64,000 bases of DNA from Vicingaceae bacterium (GTDB taxonomy: Bacteria; Bacteroidota; Bacteroidia; Flavobacteriales_E; Vicingaceae): contig JAOKCF010000002.1 in the NCBI GenBank assembly GCA_028245195.1, forward strand, positions 186,001 through 250,000, written 5' to 3'. The translations under genes and the position numbers were made by a program. Every line of letters begins with the position of its first letter. Positions within the stretch are counted from its first letter, which is position 1. A model generated the notes under the pieces. It saw only the letters and a program-made list of their open reading frames with translations, searched no databases and had not been told where the DNA came from. Below are positions 1-9,053 of the stretch, in pieces.

Positions 1-8
1 AAATAGTC

Positions 9-611
9 CTAAGAATTCACAAATTTTTCTACCTCAGCATGCCCATTGATTAAGTAGATTCTTCCGCTTTTAAGCTCTGAGCATTCTATTCTGGTTCTTC
101 TTTTACTTCCTCTCTTAAAAACCCGCTCTTGAAATATAAATTCTTCTCCTTCGATTAAGGAATCTAAAAAAACGGCAAGAGAATGAGGGTCATATCGTTT
201 TAATATTTTAAAAAGCTCAGGGTCTGAACAACTAGAGGCTTTTGGTCGCTTTAAGTGTTTTCTAAGTGCTATTGAAACATCTTGAGGAAATTCCGTTTCA
301 GCCATTAGTTGCTTTAGCATGTCGGAATAAATTAACTTCCATTCAGCCCCGTGCGGGTTAACTTTACCTTTAAACTGCTCCCAACAAGCCACGTGAGCAA
401 TTTCATGTGTTAAGGTGATTAAAAAATGATATTGATTTAAGTTTCCGTTTACTGAAACGCGATTTGGCTTTCCTTGAAAAGCAGGTCGAAAATCGCCAAA
501 CTTAGTCTTTCTCGCTTTTGTTATTCTTAAATGAAAAGGCAAGTTTTCATACCATTGTTGAATCAATGGCATTGCTTCCTGAGGAATGTATTTTAGAAGA
601 ACCTTCGACAA
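9..611 (-). CDS. SprT-like zinc metalloprotease
   Basis: A 200-residue protein with the SprT/Spartan-type zinc motif HExxH: His69, Glu70 and His73, with a probable third ligand His87 in an NPHGAEW context. SprT-like proteins are cytosolic metallopeptidases; the eukaryotic relative Spartan degrades DNA-protein crosslinks, and the bacterial role is poorly defined. No signal peptide or membrane segment is visible. The C-terminal 100 residues lack the CxxC zinc ribbon found in some relatives. The gene begins 3 bp downstream of the feoB stop, so it is probably co-transcribed with feoAB. The family call is solid; the link to iron rests only on gene order. Confidence 0.85.
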   Translation of the reverse strand: MSKVLLKYIPQEAMPLIQQWYENLPFHLRITKARKTKFGDFRPAFQGKPNRVSVNGNLNQYHFLITLTHEIAHVACWEQFKGKVNPHGAEWKLIYSDMLKQLMAETEFPQDVSIALRKHLKRPKASSCSDPELFKILKRYDPHSLAVFLDSLIEGEEFIFQERVFKRGSKRRTRIECSELKSGRIYLINGHAEVEKFVNS

Positions 612-614
612 GGT

Positions 615-2585
615 TTAAGAAAATATTTGGTAGATCAACAAACTGGAGAAATATGCCAAGGCTCCCATGTATACTAATTGAATAATAGGCCACTTCCACC
701 CCCCGGTTTCTTTCACTACAATAGCCACTGTGGCCATACATTGCAAGGCAAATGCATAAAAAATCAATAAGGAGTAACCCGTTGCTCTGGTATACACTTT
801 CTCTCCTGTATCTGAAAAAGTAGCACGCTGCATTTTTGCTTTTATGCCCTCAGTATTCTCTTCATCTCCAACAGTATATAAGGTAGCCATGGTACCTACA
901 AATACTTCACGTGCTGCAAAAGATGTAATTATGGATATCCCTATTTTCCAATCAAATCCTAAAGGACGAATAGCTGGCTCAATAAATTTCCCAACGTGGC
1001 CTGCATAAGAGACCTCTAATTTATCGGTTGCTATTTTCTCATTAACTGCTGTTAAATCGGCATTCGAATCAGCTAGTTCAGTTTTATACTTTGCATCCAC
1101 ATTCGCCATTTCATCACCAGGCCCATAAGAAGAAAGCACCCAGAGCACAATAGAAACCGCGATAATAATTTTACCAGCTTCAAAAAGAAACAACTTTGTT
1201 TTATTTAAAATTGTCATGGCTACATTACTCCAACGTGGCGTTCTGTAAATGGGTAGCTCCATAATAAAGTGACTCCGTTCCTCTGATTTTACCACGTACT
1301 TCATGACGAATGCAGTAACCATAGCTGCAGCAAAGCCCAACAGGTAAAGTCCCATCATTATAATTCCTTGTAAGTTGAAGCTTAGAAATTGCTTATCAGC
1401 AGGAATAACTAAAGCTATTAACAAAGTGTAAACCGGAATTCGTGCAGAGCAACTAATCAATGGTGTTACAAAAATTGTAAGTAATCTTTCCTTTTTATTG
1501 GCTATGGTTCGAGCGCTCATTATAGCAGGTACGGCACAAGCAGCACCTCCTAGAAGTGGTATAATTGAACGGCCATTTAGTCCAAATCGTTTCAGCAAGA
1601 CATCAGTTAAAAAACTAACTCGAGATAAGTAACCCGTATCCTCTAATATTGCTATAAACATGAACAACATAGCAATTTGTGGAATGAATATTATAATACC
1701 TCCCAGTCCTGCTAAAACACCATCTACTAGCAGGTCGTTCAAGACTCCTTGAGGTAAAGTTTCAGCAAGCCAATTACCTAAGACTAAAAAGCCTCCTTCA
1801 ATCCATTCCATTGGATAGGAAGACCAAGAAAAAATAGCCTGAAAAATGAGAAATAAAATAAATAAGAAAATTGAAAAGCCCCATATTGGATGAGTGAATA
1901 CACTGTCTATCTTTCGGGTGACTGTGGCTGTCCTAGATTCGCCGCTCTTTGTCAATGTATCAGCAATAATGCCCTTTATCTTTTCGAACCGATTAATCGT
2001 ATTTTCTAAAGCATCTTTGGACTCATGATCTTCAATAAACTTATTTGCTTTTGAATATTGATAATTTCCTATTACCGATTTTAATTCTTTGGTTCCTTTT
2101 CCCAATCGAGCATTCATTGGAATGACGGGAATCCCTAATCTCTTTTGTAATTTTTCAATGTCGATATTTTGTTTGTTGCGCTCAACAACATCCATCATAT
2201 TTAAGACAAGAATTGTTGGCTGTTCGGAATCAATTAGCTGAGTTGCCAGTAAAAGATTTCGTTTTAAATTAGAAGCATCGGCAACTACAACAATTAATTC
2301 AGGTAGATCTGTTCTTGCACTGTCGTTTAAGTAATCAAAGGTTACTCTTTCATCTTCAGATCGAGGACTAAGGCTGTAGGTTCCCGGAAGGTCTATTACC
2401 TCAGCCTCAACCTTCTCATTAATTCGAACAGAACCTATTTTTTTTTCTACTGTAACCCCGGGAAAGTTTCCAATCCGTTGGTTTAAACCTGTAAGGGAAT
2501 TGAAAAGCGTGGATTTTCCCGAATTTGGATTCCCAACTAAAACTAATCTAAGTTTATCTTCTACTTTAAATGATTTCTTATCCAA
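615..2585 (-). CDS. feoB: Ferrous iron transporter FeoB
   Basis: This is the inner-membrane Fe(II) permease FeoB, 656 residues. The N-terminal G domain shows the P-loop GNPNSGKST at residues 18-26, the switch/G3 segment DLPGTYSLSP and the G4-like NMMD. A helical linker follows, then a polytopic membrane domain with the conserved gate-like repeats (IIPLLGGAACAVPAI and the later ITSFAAREVFVGT). The length is at the short end for FeoB (about 650-800). It lies 2 bp after feoA and precedes the sprT-like gene, giving the order feoA-feoB-sprT. It is likely controlled from the feoA promoter and its overlapping palindrome. Confidence 0.97.
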   Translation of the reverse strand: MDKKSFKVEDKLRLVLVGNPNSGKSTLFNSLTGLNQRIGNFPGVTVEKKIGSVRINEKVEAEVIDLPGTYSLSPRSEDERVTFDYLNDSARTDLPELIVVVADASNLKRNLLLATQLIDSEQPTILVLNMMDVVERNKQNIDIEKLQKRLGIPVIPMNARLGKGTKELKSVIGNYQYSKANKFIEDHESKDALENTINRFEKIKGIIADTLTKSGESRTATVTRKIDSVFTHPIWGFSIFLFILFLIFQAIFSWSSYPMEWIEGGFLVLGNWLAETLPQGVLNDLLVDGVLAGLGGIIIFIPQIAMLFMFIAILEDTGYLSRVSFLTDVLLKRFGLNGRSIIPLLGGAACAVPAIMSARTIANKKERLLTIFVTPLISCSARIPVYTLLIALVIPADKQFLSFNLQGIIMMGLYLLGFAAAMVTAFVMKYVVKSEERSHFIMELPIYRTPRWSNVAMTILNKTKLFLFEAGKIIIAVSIVLWVLSSYGPGDEMANVDAKYKTELADSNADLTAVNEKIATDKLEVSYAGHVGKFIEPAIRPLGFDWKIGISIITSFAAREVFVGTMATLYTVGDEENTEGIKAKMQRATFSDTGEKVYTRATGYSLLIFYAFALQCMATVAIVVKETGGWKWPIIQLVYMGALAYFSSLLIYQIFS

Positions 2586-2587
2586 AT

Positions 2588-2818
2588 CTAGTCGCTTAGT
2601 ATTACTTGCATTTTCTGAGCATCACCCTTGCGCAAGCTGATAAAACTATCTTCTACACTTATGATAATGGGATCTCCAAAGGGGGCTTTTCGCTCAATTA
2701 ACAATTCTTCTCCTAACACACACCCCATGCTATACAATTGAATAGTTAACTGCGCGTCTAACACCTCTTTTAAGATAACTCTGTCCCCAACCTTATAGTC
2801 TGCTAAGCTGCTCTTCAT
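2588..2818 (-). CDS. feoA: FeoA family protein
   Basis: A 76-residue cytosolic SH3-like FeoA domain protein. The pattern GDRVILKEVLD, LYSMGCVLGEEL, RKAPFGDPIIISV and ISLRKGDAQKM is typical of FeoA, which is thought to assist FeoB in ferrous-iron uptake. It is the first gene of feoA-feoB-sprT, with 2 bp to feoB. The ATG lies 28 nt downstream of a TATCTTTG promoter box, and a palindrome sits between box and start codon. Family and operon assignment are secure. Confidence 0.95.
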   Translation of the reverse strand: MKSSLADYKVGDRVILKEVLDAQLTIQLYSMGCVLGEELLIERKAPFGDPIIISVEDSFISLRKGDAQKMQVILSD

Positions 2819-2825
2819 GGCGATT

Positions 2826-2844
2826 ATTTAGATTAAATCTAAAT
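2826..2844. promoter_or_regulatory. 19-bp perfect palindrome, probable metal-repressor operator for feoAB
   Basis: ATTTAGATT-A-AATCTAAAT, two 9-bp arms around one base. It lies just 7 bp before the feoA ATG and covers the expected transcription start. Size and position match the roughly 19-bp operators of DtxR/IdeR/MntR-type repressors, so metal-dependent repression of feoAB is inferred. The regulator is not in this window. Confidence 0.6.
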
Positions 2845-2846
2845 AG

Positions 2847-2854
2847 CAAAGATA
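2847..2854 (-). promoter_or_regulatory. Flavobacterial -7 box of feoA
   Basis: On the minus strand this reads TATCTTTG, an exact match to the Bacteroidota -7 consensus TAnnTTTG, 28 nt upstream of the feoA ATG. No clear TTG -33 element is seen at the usual distance. The predicted start site falls inside the palindrome. Confidence 0.6.
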
Positions 2855-2871
2855 ACGTTAAAAACGCTCAC

Positions 2872-3072
2872 CTAACTAAAGAAATAATGCTTTTCCGAAT
2901 TTTTTGTTGGTGTAATTTGCTCGAGGGAACCAAAAGTAGGACAGTCGCATTTCTTTTTACTTTTAGCTTTCGTTTTTCTTTTTTTATGCGATACTGTACC
3001 GTTGGTTTTACAAGCCATAAAACTTGTTAAAATAATTATACAGATTATTAAATGACGAATTCGCATATTCAA
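2872..3072 (-). CDS. Small basic lipoprotein, unknown function
   Basis: A 66-residue protein with a lipoprotein signal: basic N-terminus, hydrophobic stretch and lipobox ending SFMAC (Cys21). The mature part is short and very basic (KKRKTKAKSKKK) and then carries a CDCP motif. Nothing indicates a function. It lies between nrdJ and feoA on the same strand, separated from nrdJ by a terminator-like hairpin and from feoA by that gene's own promoter, so it may be an independent unit. The clear signal peptide and lack of overlap with another gene support it as real despite its size. Confidence 0.6.
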   Translation of the reverse strand: MNMRIRHLIICIIILTSFMACKTNGTVSHKKRKTKAKSKKKCDCPTFGSLEQITPTKNSEKHYFFS

Positions 3073-3099
3073 AGTTAGACAGAGCTTCTTTGATAAACT

Positions 3100-3130
3100 A
3101 AAAAAGCCTCAACAATGTTGAGGCTTTTTT
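3100..3130 (-). terminator. Intrinsic terminator after nrdJ
   Basis: AAAAAGCCTCAAC-AAT-GTTGAGGCTTTTTT: a GC-containing stem flanked by A and T runs 25 bp beyond the nrdJ stop. Its symmetry would also stop transcription from the opposite direction. Confidence 0.8.
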
Positions 3131-3155
3131 AACTTGGTTATTATGCACTATTTAA

Positions 3156-5774
3156 TTAGCCACATTTACTGTAACCGCAATCAACACATGTCAAACATCC
3201 TTCCTTAAACATTAACCCTTCCTCAGAAGAACATTCAGGACACGCCTTTCCATCAACCTTAGTTCCGTCAGGAATATATCTCTTCAATGCTCTTTGAACT
3301 CCATTTTTCCAAGTATTTAAACTCTCGTCACTTAAGTGCAGATTTGCTACCATTTCCACAACAAATGCTATTGGCATACCATGTCTTAAAACACCAGAAA
3401 TTAGTTTTGCATAGTTCCAATACTCTTGGTTAAATGTTCTTGATAGACCTTCTATCGTTGTTTTGTAACCGTCCTTGTCTTCGTATTGAAAATCATAACG
3501 AGCTCGCCCATCTTGAGATTTATTTCTAATCACCCAACCTTTGTCTACATGTCCTAAAATTGAGAATGAGTCTTCCGCTCTACCAGTAAAAATCTCATAA
3601 GGTCTTCCATCAATTGTACCTACAATTGCCACCCACTTTTCGTGATTGTTGTTGAATTTAACAATATCGGATTCCAATACTTTTGGTCTTGGTGGCGCTT
3701 GAGTTTCCATAAAAGCTCCAGCAGCTGCTTCATCTTTTTTTCCCTTATCGTCATTACTTACTAAAACTCCTGATCTTGAACCGTCACGGTACACTGTAAT
3801 TCCTTTACAACCACTTTCCCAACCAGTCATGTAAATTTTTGAAACCATTTCTTCAGTAGTTTCTTCTGGAATATTAACTGTTACTGAAATAGAGTGATCT
3901 ACCCATTTCTGGATTGCACCTTGCATCTTCACCTTATTTACCCAGTTTACATCATTTGCGGTAGCTCCGTAATAAGGTGTTTTTGCTATTATTTTGTCCA
4001 ATTCTTCTTGGCCGTATGTTGATACTTCATTAGCATCATAACCGTTAGCAGTTAACCAAGTTTTAAAGTGGTGATGGAATACATTGTACTCTTCCCATGA
4101 ATCACCAACCTCATCTATAAAATCGACTCTAGAGTTTTGATCGTTTGGATTAATTTTCTTTCTTCTTTTGTAAGAAACCATAAATACCGGCTCGATACCT
4201 GAAGAAGTTTGTGTCATAATAGAAGTTGTTCCTGTTGGAGCAATCGTTAATAAGGCGATATTTCTTCTGCCATATTTAACCATGTCTTCGTATAAAGCAG
4301 GGTCGACTTCTTTAATTCTATTTACCATTGGGTTTTTCTCTTCTCGGATTGAATCGTATATTGGGAAAGAACCTCTATCTTTTGCTAATTCAACTGAAGA
4401 TCTGTATGCTTCTAGCGCTAATGTCTTGTGAACTTTTACCGAAAAATCCAATGCCTCATCTGTTCCGTATTTCTTACCTAACGCAGCTAACATGTCTCCT
4501 TCTGCAGTAATACCTACTCCTGTTCTTCTTCCTTCAGTACACTTTTGCTTAATTTTTCCCCAAAGTGTTAATTCTGTCCTTTTAACATCTAATCCTTCTG
4601 GATCATCCTCAATCTTTTTAATGATTGCGTCGATTTTCTCCAGCTCTAAATCTACGATATCATCCATTATTCTTTGAGCGTAAGCAGCATGCTTTTTGAA
4701 TAGCTGCATATCGAAAGAAGCGTCCGGTGTAAAAGGGTTTTCTACATAGCTGAATAAATTGATCGCCAACAAACGACAAGAATCATATGGACATAATGGA
4801 ATTTCACCACATGGGTTCGTTGAAACCGTCTTAAATCCTAAGTCGGCATAACAGTCTGCCACAGACTCGTTAATTACCGTGTCCCAGAATAAAATTCCTG
4901 GCTCAGCTGATTTCCATGCATTGTGAATAATTTTATCCCACAACTTCGTTGCACTTGTTTCAGATAAATATGTTGGATTTGCACTTTCAATTGGATATTG
5001 CTGTGGAAAATTCTTGTTTTCCTTAACAGCTTTCATAAAGTCATCTGTTATTTTTACGGAAACATTAGCTCCTGTGACTTTCGTCCCGTCCATTTTTGCA
5101 TCAACAAAGTGTTCCGCATCAGGGTGTTTTACAGAAACACTTAACATCAAAGCACCTCTTCTTCCATCCTGAGCAACCTCTCTAGTAGAGTTTGAATATC
5201 GCTCCATAAATGGAACAATCCCAGTCGAAGTTAAAGCACTGTTCATTACAGGACTCCCTTTTGGTCTGATGTGAGACAAATCATGTCCAACTCCACCTCT
5301 TCTCTTCATTAATTGAACTTGTTCCTCATCTATTTTCATAACACCACCATAAGAGTCAGCCACACCCTTATTACCAATTACGAAACAATTAGACAATGAA
5401 GCAACTTGGAAAGGATTTCCAATACCTGTCATTGGACCACCTTGTGGAACAATATATTTAAAGTCTTTCAGTAAATAGTAAACTTCTCTTTCTGATAATG
5501 AATTTGAATATTTAGATTCCACTCTAGCAATTTCTGATGCTAACCTTTTATGCATATGATCAGGAGTCCTTTCATATAAATCCCCTGCTGAATCTTTCAA
5601 TGCATATTTGTTTAACCAAACACTTGCCGCTAAATCATCTCCACTAAAATATTCGGTGGCGCTTTGAATTACGTCGTCGTAAGTATAGGTTGCTCTTTTC
5701 GGAGCATTTTGTTGGTTGTCTCCAACATTAGTTGTCGCTTGGTCGGCTGCTACATTAGCGGTTTTTTCTTTCAT
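3156..5774 (-). CDS. nrdJ: Adenosylcobalamin-dependent (class II) ribonucleotide reductase
   Basis: An 872-residue class II ribonucleotide reductase, which makes deoxyribonucleotides with adenosylcobalamin as radical source, independently of oxygen. Visible family landmarks are the LSNCFVIG segment holding one redox cysteine, the active-site NPCGEIPL loop, the LLTIAPTGTTSIM segment and a C-terminal cysteine-rich tail (CPEC...CLTCVDCGYSKCG) that forms a zinc ribbon and redox relay. No N-terminal ATP-cone domain is apparent; the first 30 residues are low-complexity. It is transcribed divergently from hemA-hemC. No cobalamin riboswitch could be recognised in the 332-bp upstream gap. Confidence 0.95.
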   Translation of the reverse strand: MKEKTANVAADQATTNVGDNQQNAPKRATYTYDDVIQSATEYFSGDDLAASVWLNKYALKDSAGDLYERTPDHMHKRLASEIARVESKYSNSLSEREVYYLLKDFKYIVPQGGPMTGIGNPFQVASLSNCFVIGNKGVADSYGGVMKIDEEQVQLMKRRGGVGHDLSHIRPKGSPVMNSALTSTGIVPFMERYSNSTREVAQDGRRGALMLSVSVKHPDAEHFVDAKMDGTKVTGANVSVKITDDFMKAVKENKNFPQQYPIESANPTYLSETSATKLWDKIIHNAWKSAEPGILFWDTVINESVADCYADLGFKTVSTNPCGEIPLCPYDSCRLLAINLFSYVENPFTPDASFDMQLFKKHAAYAQRIMDDIVDLELEKIDAIIKKIEDDPEGLDVKRTELTLWGKIKQKCTEGRRTGVGITAEGDMLAALGKKYGTDEALDFSVKVHKTLALEAYRSSVELAKDRGSFPIYDSIREEKNPMVNRIKEVDPALYEDMVKYGRRNIALLTIAPTGTTSIMTQTSSGIEPVFMVSYKRRKKINPNDQNSRVDFIDEVGDSWEEYNVFHHHFKTWLTANGYDANEVSTYGQEELDKIIAKTPYYGATANDVNWVNKVKMQGAIQKWVDHSISVTVNIPEETTEEMVSKIYMTGWESGCKGITVYRDGSRSGVLVSNDDKGKKDEAAAGAFMETQAPPRPKVLESDIVKFNNNHEKWVAIVGTIDGRPYEIFTGRAEDSFSILGHVDKGWVIRNKSQDGRARYDFQYEDKDGYKTTIEGLSRTFNQEYWNYAKLISGVLRHGMPIAFVVEMVANLHLSDESLNTWKNGVQRALKRYIPDGTKVDGKACPECSSEEGLMFKEGCLTCVDCGYSKCG

Positions 5775-6106
5775 TTTTAATTAATTAGCGTTTCTTATTC
5801 TAGAGAGCGTTAAGTGTCTGTTAACTTTTACTAAAGTAGATGCAAGATTGACTTTTCACAATAATCTCGATTTACTTTTATTAACAAAGCCAACAAAATT
5901 TTCACAGTAGATTTTATCGCTTGTTCAAGCCAAATACTACTTTTTTTTTCAACAATTGAACTTTTGGTAAGACATTTTTGTATATAATGCTAATATTAGC
6001 TAAATTTCTAACATTTTAATCCAAGTTACCTAAAGTTAAACATAACTATTACCATTATATGCGACCCTTTATTGGGTAAATTTGCTTCTCCTTTTAAAAA
6101 GCTTAA
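5775..6106. other. Divergent intergenic region nrdJ/hemAC
   Basis: A 332-bp AT-rich spacer between two divergently transcribed genes. It holds the -7 box for the hem operon near its right end and homopolymer T runs around 5940. No open reading frame, repeat or recognisable riboswitch is seen. No convincing TAnnTTTG box was found on the nrdJ side. Confidence 0.5.
6077..6084 (+). promoter_or_regulatory. Candidate -7 box of the hemAC-hemD-hemB operon
   Basis: TAAATTTG matches TAnnTTTG, 22 nt before the hemAC ATG. No TTG element lies at the expected -33 spacing, so this is a moderate call. Confidence 0.45.
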
Positions 6107-8290
6107 ATGAATAGAATTGTAGGTATTGAATTGAGCCATCGTTATGCTCCCATAGAAGTTCGGGAACAACTGGCATTAAATTCTGAGCAAACGGAACAGG
6201 CTCTGCAAGAATTAAAGAAGATATATCAGGAGGTCTTTATTATTTCTACTTGTAATAGATTATCGCTTTATGCTTTTGGAGATAGCTACCTTCACTTAGA
6301 GGAATACCTAGAACGATTTGGAAAATATAGTCAGTACTTAACGGTGCTGCCGGATACCAAAATTGCAGTTCAAAACCTATTCTCTACAGCGGCAGGTTTG
6401 GAGTCTCAGGCCATTGGAGAACATCAAATTGTAGGTCAAATTAGAGATGCACTTGACCTTGCTAGAAAAAACAAAACCATTGGGCCCATATTAGATGAAT
6501 TCATTCGACAAGCTGTTCACGTTGGAAAAAGAACACGGATAGAAACAAACATTGGAAAACACTCCGTATCATTAGCAACAGTTGGTTTTGAGCTAATCAA
6601 CAAACACAATTTTAATTTAAAAGAATGCAACCTACTTGTTGTGGGAACGGGAAATATGGCCAACCTGGTCAATACCGTTTTAGACCGATCTTCAATCAAC
6701 AAACTATTTATTGCAAGTCATAATTTAGAAAGAGCCAGTGAAATGGCTACTGAGTGGCAAGGAGAGGCAGTTCATGTAAGCAAACTACCTCAACTGTTAG
6801 CTGAAGTTGACATTATTATTGGAGGAACTCAAGGAGAAGTAAATTTATTGGCAGAGAAAGAAATTGAGAACTCTAAATGCACACGAGCTCAATTTGCAGC
6901 TTCCCTTGAAAAACCAAAATTGTTAATCGATTTTGGATTGCCTAGAAACTTTAACCCTAATCTCAAAAAACTAGACCATATTCATTTATATGATTTAGAC
7001 GATATAAAGAAAATGACTTTCGAGGGTTTATTAAAGCGCCACAATGAAATTCCACAGGTAAAAGAAATTATAAAAGACGAGGTTACAAAGTTCACAGAAG
7101 CTTATTACCAAAGACGTGCAGCTCCGGTAGTTGAAGCTTTTTGGAATGGTTTGAATGACACAAAAGAAAAAGAACTGAAGTGGTTAATGCCAAAAATGGG
7201 CGATGTTACCGAGGAGCAAAGAAAGCTTATCGAAAAGTTTGCACATCGTATGATTCGAAAAATTTCAAAAAAACCCATTGAGCAAGTGCACAAAATGGCA
7301 CAAAACCTGCACTTCACAGATAATCCGATTAACACCGTAAAAAAAGTATTTAATTTGGATGAAGTAGAATTATTTGTGCCAAAGCGCAGAGTTATTGTTG
7401 GGACAAGGGGTAGTAAGCTTGCACTAACGCAAACGACCCACATCATTGAACAACTAAAAAAGTTAGACTTAGAGATAGAATACGTAACAAAGGTAATTCG
7501 CACTATTGGAGACGATGGGAATATTGAAGTAATGGGTGCTTTTACTTCAGCGATTCAGCGAGCGCTACTAAATAAAACTATAGACTTAGCCGTGCACAGC
7601 TACAAAGACTTACCAATTGAGCAAGTTCCTGGTTTAATGATAGCTGCTATTTCAAAAAGAGAAGACGTTAGAGATGCTTTATTATCAAACTCAGGCAAAA
7701 CACTGAGAGAATTACCTGGAGGTTCAATTGTTGGAACTGGAAGTTTAAGAAGACAGATTCAAATTCAACAAATTAGACCCGACATTGAAGTTAAGTTTAT
7801 TCAAGGAAACTTGGATGGCAGAATTAAGAAAATGAAAGATGGAGGGTACGACGCCATTATTTTGGCTGTTGCCGGATTGAAGCGTTTGGGAATGCTCGAT
7901 CAAATAACTGAGTACTTAACGGAAGAAGAAATGATTCCCGCAGTTTGCCAAGGTGCTTTAGCCTTAGAAATAAGAGAAGGTGACGAAATATCTGCAGATT
8001 TAGTGCAAAAAATTGACGACAAAGACGTTCACTTAGCAACAGATGCGGAACGCAGTTTCTTAACGGCTTGCGGTGGAGGCTGTAATTTCCCGCTTGCTGC
8101 TTTTGCTCAAGTAAATGGAAACTCTGTTCACATCAACGCCCTTTATGCCTCTGGGGATAGCACTGTGGTAGAGATTGATTCTATTCAAGGACACAAAAAC
8201 GGTGCAAATCGACTAGCAGAGCAGCTGGCAGTTGATTTAATGCGAAAAGTTCGAGACAGAAGGTTAGCAGCAGAAACAACCTCTAAATAA
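6107..8290 (+). CDS. hemA/hemC: Bifunctional glutamyl-tRNA reductase / hydroxymethylbilane synthase (HemA-HemC fusion)
   Basis: A 727-residue fusion of two tetrapyrrole enzymes. Residues 1-about 420 are glutamyl-tRNA reductase: catalytic Cys49 in STCNR, the GLESQAIGEHQIVGQ segment, NADPH-binding VVGTGNMANL near residue 180 and a C-terminal helical dimerisation region. Residues about 426-720 are porphobilinogen deaminase: VGTRGSKLALTQT at the start, the DLAVHSYKDLP and GTGSLRRQ motifs, and a GGGCNFP loop with the dipyrromethane-cofactor cysteine at residue 659. Frame is open throughout, with no stop or internal start suggesting two genes. It heads an operon with hemD (4-bp gap) and hemB. The two activities are pathway steps 1 and 4, so simple channelling between them is not expected. 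Confidence 0.93.
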   Translation: MNRIVGIELSHRYAPIEVREQLALNSEQTEQALQELKKIYQEVFIISTCNRLSLYAFGDSYLHLEEYLERFGKYSQYLTVLPDTKIAVQNLFSTAAGLESQAIGEHQIVGQIRDALDLARKNKTIGPILDEFIRQAVHVGKRTRIETNIGKHSVSLATVGFELINKHNFNLKECNLLVVGTGNMANLVNTVLDRSSINKLFIASHNLERASEMATEWQGEAVHVSKLPQLLAEVDIIIGGTQGEVNLLAEKEIENSKCTRAQFAASLEKPKLLIDFGLPRNFNPNLKKLDHIHLYDLDDIKKMTFEGLLKRHNEIPQVKEIIKDEVTKFTEAYYQRRAAPVVEAFWNGLNDTKEKELKWLMPKMGDVTEEQRKLIEKFAHRMIRKISKKPIEQVHKMAQNLHFTDNPINTVKKVFNLDEVELFVPKRRVIVGTRGSKLALTQTTHIIEQLKKLDLEIEYVTKVIRTIGDDGNIEVMGAFTSAIQRALLNKTIDLAVHSYKDLPIEQVPGLMIAAISKREDVRDALLSNSGKTLRELPGGSIVGTGSLRRQIQIQQIRPDIEVKFIQGNLDGRIKKMKDGGYDAIILAVAGLKRLGMLDQITEYLTEEEMIPAVCQGALALEIREGDEISADLVQKIDDKDVHLATDAERSFLTACGGGCNFPLAAFAQVNGNSVHINALYASGDSTVVEIDSIQGHKNGANRLAEQLAVDLMRKVRDRRLAAETTSK

Positions 8291-8294
8291 TACG

Positions 8295-9053
8295 ATGAAA
8301 GGGAAAAAAGTACTGATTACTCGTTCTGAGGAAGACAACAAAAGTTTTAGAGAACAACTGGAAAGAAAAGGAGCAGAAGTCATTCAATTACCTATGATTC
8401 AGTTCCAATTATCGGAAGAATTAACCGTTATTCATCAACAGCTTGAGCAATTAGAAACGATTGATTGGATTGTTTTCACCTCAGCTAAAACAGTAGAATT
8501 CTTTTTCCAGATTGCCGATAGTAAAGGAATAAAGTTCTATTACTACCCCAACTTAAAAATTGCTACCGTTGGAGAAAAAACAAAGCTAAAGTTGGAACAG
8601 CTTGGTTATCGAACCAACTTCGTTCCCATTCAATACACTGCGGAGGTTCTTGCTGAAAACATGGACGAAAACATTGAAGGAAAAAGAATTTTAATTCCAC
8701 AATCAAATTTAGCTAGTAACAAATACTTTGAGGTATTTAAACAACGAGGCGCGATTCCTGTGCCTGTTGCCATTTACGAAACCCTTCCTGTTTATTATAG
8801 TACTGAAGAGTTGGAAACTGTGATGCATCAAAAAATCGATTATCTTACTTTTACAAGCGGTTCTACTTTTGAAGCATTTTATCAAAACATGCAGCATGCT
8901 AAGGTTGAAATAACGGCTGAAAAGATTATTTGTATCGGACCGAGTACTGCAAAAGTTGCAGAACAGAATGGAAATGCTGTTTCAGCAATTGCAGCGCCGC
9001 ACACCACAGAAGGTATGATTAAAGCCATTGAAAACTTAGAAGATTATGTTTAG
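8295..9053 (+). CDS. hemD: Uroporphyrinogen-III synthase
   Basis: A 252-residue HemD-family protein that cyclises and inverts ring D of hydroxymethylbilane. The family is weakly conserved; visible landmarks are the N-terminal [11 protein letters not shown], the [14 protein letters not shown] segment, the [11 protein letters not shown] segment and [16 protein letters not shown] near the C-terminus. Position is strong support: 4 bp after the hemA-hemC fusion and overlapping hemB by 8 bp, so translation is probably coupled through the operon. Confidence 0.92.
   Translation: MKGKKVLITRSEEDNKSFREQLERKGAEVIQLPMIQFQLSEELTVIHQQLEQLETIDWIVFTSAKTVEFFFQIADSKGIKFYYYPNLKIATVGEKTKLKLEQLGYRTNFVPIQYTAEVLAENMDENIEGKRILIPQSNLASNKYFEVFKQRGAIPVPVAIYETLPVYYSTEELETVMHQKIDYLTFTSGSTFEAFYQNMQHAKVEITAEKIICIGPSTAKVAEQNGNAVSAIAAPHTTEGMIKAIENLEDYV

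Noticed and set aside
5775-6106. Cobalamin riboswitch upstream of nrdJ
   Set aside because: No B12 box or conserved core could be recognised in the gap on the minus strand; the idea rests on the gene's cofactor only.
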